DNA of 20,921 bases. It comes from Firmicutes bacterium UBA1535 (lineage in GTDB: Bacteria > Bacillota > Clostridia > Tissierellales > Sedimentibacteraceae). The first letter of the stretch is position 1. The number at the start of each line of letters is the position of its first letter. Location of the stretch: NCBI GenBank assembly GCA_002323775.1, contig DCPV01000050.1, forward strand, positions 1 to 20,921. Direction: 5' to 3'. Below are positions 1-6,988 of this stretch, piece after piece. The position numbers were made by a program, and so were the translations under genes. The notes under the pieces are model-generated. The model made no database searches, had not been told where the DNA came from, and saw only the letters and a program-made list of their open reading frames with translations.

Positions 1-1008
1 GTAGGCTTTGTAGTTTTAATGCCTATAGCAAAAGCTCTTGCAAGGAAAACAAATAAACAAATAGCACTTTACATAAGTGCACTTGTAGCAGGCTTAGGTA
101 TTGCCCACACATTCATTCCTCCGACACCCGGACCATTAACAGGAGCAGAGCTTTTGGGCGTTGATTTAGGTACAATGATTTTCTGGGGTATAGTAATAGG
201 TTTTCCTTCATTTATAATATCAACATTTATCTATAATAAACTTTTCTTGTCAAGAAAAGGTTTTTGGAAAGATGATTGCTTAGACCCACAAGCTGTAAAA
301 AATGAAGAAGAAATTAAAAAACTTGAAGCTGAGTTGATAAAAGATGAAAGCACAATACCATCATTTGGATTGGCAATGCTTCCAATATTCTTACCAATAA
401 TTCTGATTCTTTTAGGAACTGCTTCCACTGCCGCAATGGGTAAGGATAATGTTCCGGAAATAATAAAATTCGTTTCAGATAAAAATGTGGCTATGTTTGC
501 AGGTGTCTTAGCATCATTCGTCTTGTGTATAGGAAGAATGAAAATGGACAAAATATCGGACAGTGTAAACAACGCATTATCGCAGGCAGGTACTGTTTTA
601 CTTATAACTGGTATGGGCGGCGGACTTGGAAAGGTATTAGCTGATGTCGGTATCGGAAACGCTTTGGTAGCAGCTATAGAAACAATCAATATTCATCCTA
701 TATTGTTTGCGTGGCTTGTGGCAGCTTTAATAAAAGCGGCTCAAGGGTCTGGTACAGTTGCTATGATTACAACTGCGGGCTTGTTAGCTCCGGTAATTAC
801 AAGTATGAATGTAGCGCCGGTAGTTTTAGCACTTGCTACTTTCTCTGGAACCTTGGCTACAGCGCATGTTAATGACTCTGCGTTTTGGATAACATCAAAA
901 ATAGGCGGACTTTCAACAACAGGTGGCTTGAAAACATATACATTAACTTGCTTCATAGTATCCGTAGTTTCATTGGTACTGCTGTTTATATTAAACATAT
1001 TCATTTAG
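1..1008 (+). CDS. GntP-family carboxylate/gluconate permease, 5' end missing
   Basis: The reading frame is open from base 1, so the gene begins before the window; about 335 residues of a family that is usually near 440 are present. It is an integral membrane protein with several hydrophobic segments. The run HTFIPPTPGPL, close to the first internal Met, is a GntP-family hallmark, and the C-terminal half (AAQGSGTVAMITTAG, then HVNDSAFWI) also fits. GntP proteins are proton symporters for gluconate and related hydroxy or keto acids. The operon that follows handles keto/enol acids, so this is probably its substrate importer; that is inference and the substrate is not determined. A hairpin separates it from the next gene, so the two may be only partly cotranscribed. 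Confidence 0.88.
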   Translation, partial: VGFVVLMPIAKALARKTNKQIALYISALVAGLGIAHTFIPPTPGPLTGAELLGVDLGTMIFWGIVIGFPSFIISTFIYNKLFLSRKGFWKDDCLDPQAVKNEEEIKKLEAELIKDESTIPSFGLAMLPIFLPIILILLGTASTAAMGKDNVPEIIKFVSDKNVAMFAGVLASFVLCIGRMKMDKISDSVNNALSQAGTVLLITGMGGGLGKVLADVGIGNALVAAIETINIHPILFAWLVAALIKAAQGSGTVAMITTAGLLAPVITSMNVAPVVLALATFSGTLATAHVNDSAFWITSKIGGLSTTGGLKTYTLTCFIVSVVSLVLLFILNIFI

Positions 1009-1017
1009 GCTAACTAT

Positions 1018-1050
1018 ATAAAAGTGGGGTTATTTTAATCCCACTTTTAT
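1018..1050 (+). terminator. Hairpin terminator after the permease gene
   Basis: Perfect 11-bp stem ATAAAAGTGGG (1018-1028) with CCCACTTTTAT (1040-1050) around an 11-base loop. The U-rich tract lies within the 3' arm, so termination may be partial and allow readthrough. A TATAAT at 1059-1064 just downstream could be a -10 box for the next operon, but no convincing -35 box precedes it. Confidence 0.65.
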
Positions 1051-1101
1051 GCAATTTATATAATATCGTATATTTTAGACAATACCATAAGGAGGTACAT
1101 T

Positions 1102-1890
1102 ATGTTTAACAGTGAATTAATCGACACACTTGCCCGTGAGCTTATAAAAGCTGAGGACACTTGTGTGACTATCGAAAGATTTAGTGAAAAATATCCCGAA
1201 ATAACTATTGAGGATTCATATAAGATACAAAACAGAGTTATAGAGCTAAAGCTTGAAAGAGGAGAAAAAATAATAGGTAAAAAAATTGGCTTAACGAGCA
1301 AGGGAATTAGAGAGCAAATTGGAGTTTTCGAGCCTGATTACGGAGTTCTGACAGACAAGGGATTGATATACGGAAAAGAAGAACTTGACCTTTCAACAAT
1401 GATTGAGCCAAAGATTGAGGCAGAAATTGTTTTTATACTTAAAGAGGATTTAAAAGGACCTATCGTAACGCCTTGGGATGTTATCTCAGCTACACAGGGT
1501 ATAATGCCGGCACTTGAAATTGTTGATACTAGATTTAACAGCTGGAATTTTAAGATTTACGATACAATCGCAGACAGTGCATCCTATGCCAGAATAGTCG
1601 TAGGAGATAAGATGACAAAGATTGATGATATTGACTTGTCAGTTATTGGAATGGCAACATATAAAAATGGAGAGCTCATAAATACCGCAAGCAGTGCGGC
1701 TGTAATGGGCAATCCTATAAATGCTGTAGTCTGGTTAGCAAATAAAATGATTCAATTTGGAAATTATCTTAAAAAGGGTGAGGTAATTTTATCAGGCTCA
1801 TTGACACCGGTATTTCCAATAAATAACGGAGATTATATAAATGTAGTTTTCGACAGAATAGGCAGTGTTACACTTAAAGCCAAAAAATAG
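1102..1890 (+). CDS. 2-oxopent-4-enoate hydratase / 4-oxalocrotonate decarboxylase-like enzyme
   Basis: The 262-residue protein belongs to the MhpD/DmpE/XylI group of the fumarylacetoacetase C-terminal fold. It starts at an ATG 4 bases after AAGGAGGT (1090-1097). Visible family features are GKKIGLTS (59-66), FEPDYGVLT (77-85), EPKIEAEIVFIL (102-113), EIVDTRFNSW (139-148), DTIADSASYARIVVG (154-168) and a late ILSGSLTP. E106, E108 and E139 sit where the family binds its divalent metal. Known members hydrate 2-hydroxypenta-2,4-dienoate to 4-hydroxy-2-oxovalerate or decarboxylate 4-oxalocrotonate, normally in meta-cleavage pathways of aromatics. Hydratase and decarboxylase cannot be told apart here. 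No ring-cleavage dioxygenase or aldolase is nearby, so the true substrate is probably different. It is the first gene of the five-gene operon. Confidence 0.85.
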   Translation: MFNSELIDTLARELIKAEDTCVTIERFSEKYPEITIEDSYKIQNRVIELKLERGEKIIGKKIGLTSKGIREQIGVFEPDYGVLTDKGLIYGKEELDLSTMIEPKIEAEIVFILKEDLKGPIVTPWDVISATQGIMPALEIVDTRFNSWNFKIYDTIADSASYARIVVGDKMTKIDDIDLSVIGMATYKNGELINTASSAAVMGNPINAVVWLANKMIQFGNYLKKGEVILSGSLTPVFPINNGDYINVVFDRIGSVTLKAKK

Positions 1891-1901
1891 GAGGGAAAAG
1901 C

Positions 1902-3227
1902 TTGAAAGTTATTGTAATAGGCGGAGTTGCAGCGGGCATGAGTGCTGCTTCTAAAATAAAAAGGTCTTTAAAGGATTCAGAGATTATTGTATTTGAAAAG
2001 ACAAACGAAGTATCATATGGCGCTTGCGGGTTGCCTTATTATATTTCTGATGTAAATAATAATGAGGACTTGCTTAGAATTAGAAAAGCACCGGAATTTA
2101 TAAGCTCTGGGATAGATTTAAGAACAAATACAGAAGTAATAAAAGTAAGCTTCTGCGACAAATCGGTTAAGGTAAGAAACAATTCTAATGGTGAAGAATA
2201 TGTAGAAAGCTATGACAAATTAGTTATTGCTTCCGGAGCTTCTCCTATTGTTCCCAATATAGATGGTGTTTTGAATGAGAATGTATTTACTCTAAAGAGT
2301 ATTGAGGATTCAAACAAAATTAAAAATGCTGTAAAAAATTTGAAAAACGTGGTTATAGTCGGAGCCGGATACATTGGCATGGAATTAGTTGAAACATTTA
2401 AAGCTATGAATATGAATATAAGACTTATAGAAATGTCTGACAGAATACTCCCTGCTTTTGACAAGGAAATAACTGATATAGTACACGAGCATCTGACGGA
2501 TAAGGGAGTTAAAATTCATGTATCAGAGCAGCTTGAAAAAATTGTTGGATATAACGGAAAGGTAAAGACAGTAATTACAAACAAGATGGAATACGAGGCT
2601 GACTGTGTCATAATTTGTGTTGGTGTTAAGCCAAATACAAGTTTTGCAGGTGATGAATTAGAAAAAGCTAAAAACGGTGCTATACTTGTCAACCATAATA
2701 TGGAAACTAATATAAAGGATGTATATGCCGGTGGAGATTGTGCCTGCATTTATCATAAGGTATTAAAAAAGGATTTATTTATACCTCTTGGTACTAATGC
2801 TAATAAACAAGGTAAGATAATAGGAGAGGTAATATGCGGTAAAAAAATCAATTTCAAGGGAGTATTGGGTACTGCTATGGCTAAAATAATTGATTTAGAA
2901 GTTGCTTGTACAGGAATTACCGAAAAGCAAGCAGTTTTAGAAAATATAGTCTATAGTACAAGCTTTGTTACAGCTCCAAACCATGCACCATATTATCCGA
3001 ATCCAACAAATTTAAGCCTTAAATTAATATATGATACTAAGACCAGAATAGTCTTAGGTGCACAGATTGTTGGGATTGAGGGTGCGGCACTTAGAATAAA
3101 TACTCTTGCTGCTTGTATATATAACGAAATGACTGTCGAGGATATGCAATATCTTGATTTAGGATACGCACCTCCTTTTGCTTCTGTATGGGATATTATC
3201 CATATCGCAGCAAGTTCGGCAAAATGA
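1902..3227 (+). CDS. CoA-disulfide reductase / NADH oxidase-like flavoprotein
   Basis: The 441-residue pyridine nucleotide-disulfide oxidoreductase has the length of CoA-disulfide reductase. It starts with TTG at 1902, behind a GGAGGG that overlaps the stop of the previous gene. An N-terminal FAD-binding stretch (VIVIGGVAAGMSAA, 3-16) leads to the redox cysteine C42 in YGACGLPYYISD. The NAD-binding glycine motif GAGYIG is at 154-159, and the second FAD motif VYAGGDCA is near 274-281. The C-terminal dimerisation domain contains LDLGYAPPFASVWD, the conserved Tyr region of CoA-disulfide reductases. No rhodanese domain is fused. Family members reduce CoA disulfide, polysulfide or oxygen using NAD(P)H through a single cysteine. 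Inside a CoA-linked catabolic operon it could protect the CoA thiol pool or supply a pathway reduction; both are inference. Confidence 0.85.
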   Translation: MKVIVIGGVAAGMSAASKIKRSLKDSEIIVFEKTNEVSYGACGLPYYISDVNNNEDLLRIRKAPEFISSGIDLRTNTEVIKVSFCDKSVKVRNNSNGEEYVESYDKLVIASGASPIVPNIDGVLNENVFTLKSIEDSNKIKNAVKNLKNVVIVGAGYIGMELVETFKAMNMNIRLIEMSDRILPAFDKEITDIVHEHLTDKGVKIHVSEQLEKIVGYNGKVKTVITNKMEYEADCVIICVGVKPNTSFAGDELEKAKNGAILVNHNMETNIKDVYAGGDCACIYHKVLKKDLFIPLGTNANKQGKIIGEVICGKKINFKGVLGTAMAKIIDLEVACTGITEKQAVLENIVYSTSFVTAPNHAPYYPNPTNLSLKLIYDTKTRIVLGAQIVGIEGAALRINTLAACIYNEMTVEDMQYLDLGYAPPFASVWDIIHIAASSAK

Positions 3228-3245
3228 AAGGAGACAGAGTTAATC

Positions 3246-4052
3246 ATGTCAAAATTGATATCATTAAAAGAAATTGTTAATTTAATAAATGACGGTGACA
3301 CAGTAGCCTTTGGTGGAAATGTATTGCACAGAAGCCCTAACAGAGCGGCAAAGGAAATTTCACTTCAGGGAAAAAAGAATTTACATTTAGTAAAAACAGC
3401 AGTTGCATATGAAATCGACTTGTTATGTGCTGTGAATGCTTTAGAAAAGGTAACTGTAGGCTTTGTAGGCTATGAATCTGAGTTTGGACTATGCAAAAAT
3501 TATAGAAACAGTGCTGAAAATGGAAACTTAAGGGTAGATGAAAATGCGTGTTATACAATAATAACAGGATTAAGAGCAGCTTCTTATGGTGTGCCATTTT
3601 TACCCGTACGAGGATTGCTGGGCAGTGATTTAATTGATACAGTAGGCTTTAAATTAGTTAAAGACCCTTATTCTGGAGAGGAGCTTGCTGCAATAAAGCA
3701 AATACGTCCAAATATAGCGTTTATTCATGTGCAGGAGGCAGACATATATGGAAATGCACGAATAATAGGTCCTAAATACGAGGATGTTATAATTGCAAAG
3801 GCTTCAGAAAAGGTTGTTGTAACATGTGAAAAAATAATTGATGGAGATATTTTCTTAAAAAATCCGGAACTGGCGGATTTAAGTTCAGTTTTTGTTGATT
3901 ATGTCGTTGAACTTCCAAATGGAGCAAGACCGGGCTCTTGTCCTGAATACTACGATATTGATAAAAATGAAATTAATATGTTTAAAGCTACAAAAGCTGA
4001 AGATATGATGAAATATATAGAGAAATCCTTGGAGGCTGAATATGGAATATAA
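3246..4052 (+). CDS. Class I CoA-transferase-fold enzyme, subunit A (GctA/IpdA-like)
   Basis: The 268-residue alpha subunit of the glutaconate CoA-transferase-type family starts at ATG 3246 behind AAAGGAGA. Conserved regions include the N-terminal VNLINDGDTVAFGG, GLRAASYGVPFLPVRGLLGSD (about 108-128) and the block IAFIHVQEADIYGNARIIGP (about 157-176), followed by KASEKVVVTCEKI. In true transferases the catalytic Glu is on the B subunit. Here the partner appears to lack it, and this subunit has an acidic residue E99 just before the GLRAAS block, the general region of the proposed catalytic Glu of IpdA. The alignment to IpdA was made from memory and is uncertain. The last 11 bases overlap the next gene, implying translational coupling and a heteromeric complex. 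Confidence 0.83.
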   Translation: MSKLISLKEIVNLINDGDTVAFGGNVLHRSPNRAAKEISLQGKKNLHLVKTAVAYEIDLLCAVNALEKVTVGFVGYESEFGLCKNYRNSAENGNLRVDENACYTIITGLRAASYGVPFLPVRGLLGSDLIDTVGFKLVKDPYSGEELAAIKQIRPNIAFIHVQEADIYGNARIIGPKYEDVIIAKASEKVVVTCEKIIDGDIFLKNPELADLSSVFVDYVVELPNGARPGSCPEYYDIDKNEINMFKATKAEDMMKYIEKSLEAEYGI

Positions 4053-4755
4053 AGTATCGGATATGATGGTTATAACAATAGCGAGAGCCTTGAAAGGGGC
4101 AAAAAATGCTTTTCATGGAGTTGCCTCGCCTGTTCCTATGACTGCAATACTGCTTGCAAAGAAACTCTATGGTGATAGTTTAACATATTTAAACATTACA
4201 GGAGGAGTGAATGTTGTTCCGAATGAGCTTTCAATATCTACCGATTCATATAATCTATTTAAGGGTACAAAAAGTGTTTTTGGATTGACAGATATATTTG
4301 ATTTAGCGGCAAGAGGTGGATTAGATGTTGCTTTTTTAAGCGGAGTTCAAATTGATAAAAACGCAAGATTAAACAACAGCGTTATTGGAGACTATTTTAA
4401 GCCTAAGGTAAGATTGCCCGGCGGTGCGGGAAGTGCTGTGCTAGTTCCTAATTGCGAGCGTGGATTTATTTGGAGAACTAAGCATGACAAGAAAAGCTTT
4501 GTTGACAAGGTGGATTTTGTAACAACTCAAGGAAATGTAAAATATGTTTTCACTCCTCTGTGCGTTTTTGAGAAGCTTGAGAATGAGCTTATCCTAAAAA
4601 GCATATCTCCGCTTTCGTCATTAGAAGATATAAAAGAAAATACAGGCTTTGAAATCAAATATAATAATTTGGAATATATTGATATACCTACTGAGGAAGA
4701 ACTGAAGGCACTTTATGAAGTAGACCCGGATAATATAAGGGATTCAGAATTTTAA
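4042..4755 (+). CDS. Class I CoA-transferase-fold enzyme, subunit B, apparently lacking the catalytic Glu
   Basis: The 237-residue beta subunit has GGAGG at 4031-4035 and starts inside the end of subunit A. It carries the family signature VAFLSGVQID (96-105), then NNSVIGDYFKPKVRLPGGAG (111-130) and FVDKVDFVTTQGN. In glutaconate CoA-transferase B subunits the catalytic Glu lies in an ESG motif about six residues before a conserved Pro. The matching stretch here is NITGGVNVVP (51-60), with Ile or Thr where Glu is expected and no acidic residue near it. Loss of this Glu is known in IpdB, whose complex with IpdA opens a ring by hydrolysis rather than transferring CoA. The A/B pair may therefore be a CoA-ester hydrolase or lyase; family membership is clear, activity is inferred. 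Confidence 0.83.
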   Translation: MEYKVSDMMVITIARALKGAKNAFHGVASPVPMTAILLAKKLYGDSLTYLNITGGVNVVPNELSISTDSYNLFKGTKSVFGLTDIFDLAARGGLDVAFLSGVQIDKNARLNNSVIGDYFKPKVRLPGGAGSAVLVPNCERGFIWRTKHDKKSFVDKVDFVTTQGNVKYVFTPLCVFEKLENELILKSISPLSSLEDIKENTGFEIKYNNLEYIDIPTEEELKALYEVDPDNIRDSEF

Positions 4756-4785
4756 GGATATCACACTGAAAACTTTGGAGGATTT

Positions 4786-5682
4786 ATGTACTTTTTAACA
4801 TATAGTTATAATAATAAAGAATATATCGGAGTTTTGAACAGAGATAAAACTGCTGTTATTCCTGCTGAAATGATATTTGAAAAGCTTAAGCAGACTGCAC
4901 CAAGCGACATGATTAATTTTATTGAGCTTTCAGAAGATTTAGATACAGTAATGTTTAGTGAAATTATTAACTCGTCAAACAATGAAACTATAAGTCTAAA
5001 TGATGTAAAAATTCTTGCTCCAATTCCATATCCAAAGAGGAATGTAATATGTCTTGGCAAAAATTATGCCGAGCATGCAAAGGAGATAAAGGCAATAAAA
5101 AATATTAACTCTGACATACCTGATAAACCAATATATTTTAGTAAAATTGCATATCCTGCCATAGGACAGGGAGAATATATTAATTCGCATAAAGAAATTG
5201 TAAAAGAGCTTGATTATGAAGCAGAGCTTGCCATAATAATAAGTAAAAACTGCAAGGCGGTAAATAAAGAGGATGCAGAAAATTATATATTTGGCTATAC
5301 GATAGCTAATGATATCTCTGCGAGAGATATTCAATCGGAGCATATTCAATGGCATAAGGGAAAATCACTAGATACCTTTTGTTCCTTGGGACCTTATATA
5401 GTTCATAAATCCGGCATTGCATTTCCTCCTCAATTAGAAATAAAATGCTATGTAAATGACGAGCTTAGACAAGATGGGAATACAAATCAGCTAATATTTG
5501 ATATACCAACAATTATAAGTGACTTATCAAAGGGAATAACGCTATTTGCCGGAGATATAATATTGACCGGAACTCCTGCCGGAGTTGGCGCTGGATTTGT
5601 TCCGCCTAAATACTTAAAGTCAGGAGATATAGTTAGCTGTTATATAGAAAGTATTGGAGAACTCACAAATGTTATAAAATAA
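4786..5682 (+). CDS. Fumarylacetoacetate hydrolase-family enzyme (acylpyruvase/isomerase type)
   Basis: The 298-residue protein starts at ATG 4786, four bases after GGAGG (4777-4781). A variable N-terminal domain (1-80) precedes the FAH catalytic domain: VICLGKNYAEHAKE (87-100), LDYEAELAI (142-150), YTIANDISARD (171-181), WHKGKSLDTFCSLGPYIV (189-206) and the late ILTGTPAGVGAGF. E145, E147 and D176 match the family's metal ligands. Relatives hydrolyse acylpyruvates or fumarylpyruvate, or isomerise and decarboxylate hydroxymuconate-like diacids; the substrate is not predictable. Together with the hydratase at 1102 this gives two enzymes of the same fold in one operon, which suggests successive steps on a 2-oxo or enol acid. 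It is the last operon gene before the hairpin at 5723-5798. Confidence 0.85.
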   Translation: MYFLTYSYNNKEYIGVLNRDKTAVIPAEMIFEKLKQTAPSDMINFIELSEDLDTVMFSEIINSSNNETISLNDVKILAPIPYPKRNVICLGKNYAEHAKEIKAIKNINSDIPDKPIYFSKIAYPAIGQGEYINSHKEIVKELDYEAELAIIISKNCKAVNKEDAENYIFGYTIANDISARDIQSEHIQWHKGKSLDTFCSLGPYIVHKSGIAFPPQLEIKCYVNDELRQDGNTNQLIFDIPTIISDLSKGITLFAGDIILTGTPAGVGAGFVPPKYLKSGDIVSCYIESIGELTNVIK

Positions 5683-5722
5683 ATACTCAACCGTCAATAT
5701 ATAATTTGTGTTTCAAGGTATA

Positions 5723-5801
5723 AATAAAAATCTTACTAAAAAATAGAGTAAAAGTCTGCAAATAAAATTTTTTACTTGATTTTTAGAGGATTTTTATTTT
5801 T
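5723..5801 (+). terminator. Long imperfect hairpin terminator ending the catabolic operon
   Basis: AATAAAAATC (5723-5732) pairs with GATTTTTATT (5789-5798). Inside it CTAAAAA pairs with TTTTTAG and AGTAAAA with TTTTACT, giving a stacked interrupted stem followed by a short T run. The rest of 5683-5928 holds only AT-rich sequence. It probably includes the IclR promoter, for which a weak candidate is TTTGAT (5846-5851) with TATAAG (5870-5875). Confidence 0.6.
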
Positions 5802-5928
5802 GTGTGTAGAATAGATACAAAAAAAGATAGTATATTTATTGAAAGTTTGATATTATATAAAAGACAGCATATAAGGGGCAAAATATAACAATATTAATTA
5901 GTAACTTACTTTGAAAGGAAATTTATAA

Positions 5929-6687
5929 ATGCTTTATAATGAAAAGAACAAAAGAAATGCTGAGCGAATTTTTTACATAATAGAAATGCTACTGAAAAAT
6001 AAAAAAATGAAATTTGCAGAAATACAAAAAATTTCTGACATTCCAAAAAGCTCGCTATTCGGACTATTAAACGAATTAGTTGCTTTGGGAATTTTAATTT
6101 TTGACGATGAAAAAAAATGCTATGACATAGGATATAACTTTATACAATTAAGCTACAAATGTATTTCAAACGTCGATTTTCTTAAAGCAATTGATGCTGA
6201 GTGCTTAAAATTGTCAAGCTCAATAAACGAAACAGTTCATGCTGCTGTGCTATCCGGAACAGATATAACCTATATAAGCAAGCATGAGGGCAGAGAAAGA
6301 GTCTCAATTATCAACAGCTTAGGTATGACATTGCCTGCTCATGCAACAGCCATCGGAAAATCATTACTATCAAAATACTCTGATTATGAATTAGAAAAGT
6401 TGTATAAAAATAAAGAGCTTACACAATATACGCCAAATACAATAACAGATGTTTCCAAACTTATTTGTGAAGTATCAAAGGTCAGAGAACTAGGATACTC
6501 TACTGAAAGTGGTGAAATTTCATTGCTTGCAGGCTGTGTCAGTGTTCCAATAAAGCAAAACGGAGATACTATTGCAGCGATAAGCGCTACAGTTACTGTG
6601 ACAAAATTAAATGAAGAATATAAAGAATATCTTTTGAATCAATTGAATAATTCAAAGGAAAAAATCGAATTTCTTATAAATTTTTAA
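5929..6687 (+). CDS. IclR-family transcriptional regulator
   Basis: The 252-residue protein has an N-terminal winged helix-turn-helix (about 10-70, with KFAEIQKISDIPKSSLFGLL as its core). The C-terminal ligand-binding domain contains the typical IclR motif LPAHATAIGKSLL (135-147) and ends with SGEISLLAGCVSVPIK and a beta-rich stretch. ATG 5929 follows AAAGGAAA. IclR proteins bind short palindromic operators as dimers and sense small organic acids. Placed just after a keto/enol acid operon on the same strand, it is the likely regulator of that operon and possibly of the permease, although no operator was identified. It has its own terminator and is probably transcribed alone. Confidence 0.9.
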   Translation: MLYNEKNKRNAERIFYIIEMLLKNKKMKFAEIQKISDIPKSSLFGLLNELVALGILIFDDEKKCYDIGYNFIQLSYKCISNVDFLKAIDAECLKLSSSINETVHAAVLSGTDITYISKHEGRERVSIINSLGMTLPAHATAIGKSLLSKYSDYELEKLYKNKELTQYTPNTITDVSKLICEVSKVRELGYSTESGEISLLAGCVSVPIKQNGDTIAAISATVTVTKLNEEYKEYLLNQLNNSKEKIEFLINF

Positions 6688-6702
6688 GCTTCAATACATA
6701 TT

Positions 6703-6744
6703 AAAAGCCTGTAAATAATAGTGAGCTATATTTGCAGGCTTTTT
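6703..6744 (+). terminator. Terminator of the IclR gene
   Basis: A 15-bp stem AAAAGCCTGTAAATA (6703-6717) with TATTTGCAGGCTTTT (6729-6743) contains one G-U pair, has an 11-base loop and runs directly into a T tract. This is a classic rho-independent terminator. Confidence 0.85.
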
Positions 6745-6814
6745 AATTTTATTTAAGTATATAAGTATCAAAAGAAGTGTTTGAAAACACAATAAAGTTT
6801 CCTTGGTTAAAACA

Positions 6815-6844
6815 GCCAAAGCCTTGTCCACACAAGGCTTTGGC
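6815..6844. repeat. Perfect 13-bp inverted repeat with a 4-base loop
   Basis: GCCAAAGCCTTGT (6815-6827) is the exact reverse complement of 6832-6844, with loop CCAC. On the minus strand it is followed by TGTTTTAACC, so it resembles a leftward terminator, yet no leftward gene ends here. It may be the remnant of a lost gene or a bidirectional boundary. It lies upstream of the helicase promoter and is not part of that gene. Confidence 0.6.
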
Positions 6845-6909
6845 ATCAAATTTATATCATCTTTATTAACTATAATAAGTATATCACAAAATTATATAAA
6901 AATCAAGTC

Positions 6910-6937
6910 TTGTATTTTGAATAAAATTCCATATAAT
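6910..6937 (+). promoter_or_regulatory. Candidate sigma-A promoter for the helicase gene
   Basis: TTGTAT (6910-6915), a 16-base spacer and TATAAT (6932-6937) would start transcription near 6944, about 45 bases before the chosen ATG at 6989. Confidence 0.5.
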
Positions 6938-6988
6938 AAAATTACAATAATAAGCATTATTGTGCAAAAACTAAGAAGGTGGGTATAT

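Noticed and set aside
6803..6988. N-terminal extension of the helicase frame by 62 codons
   Set aside because: It contains the perfect inverted repeat and a promoter, has no ribosome site at its first start, and HelD proteins begin near the chosen Met with a coiled coil.
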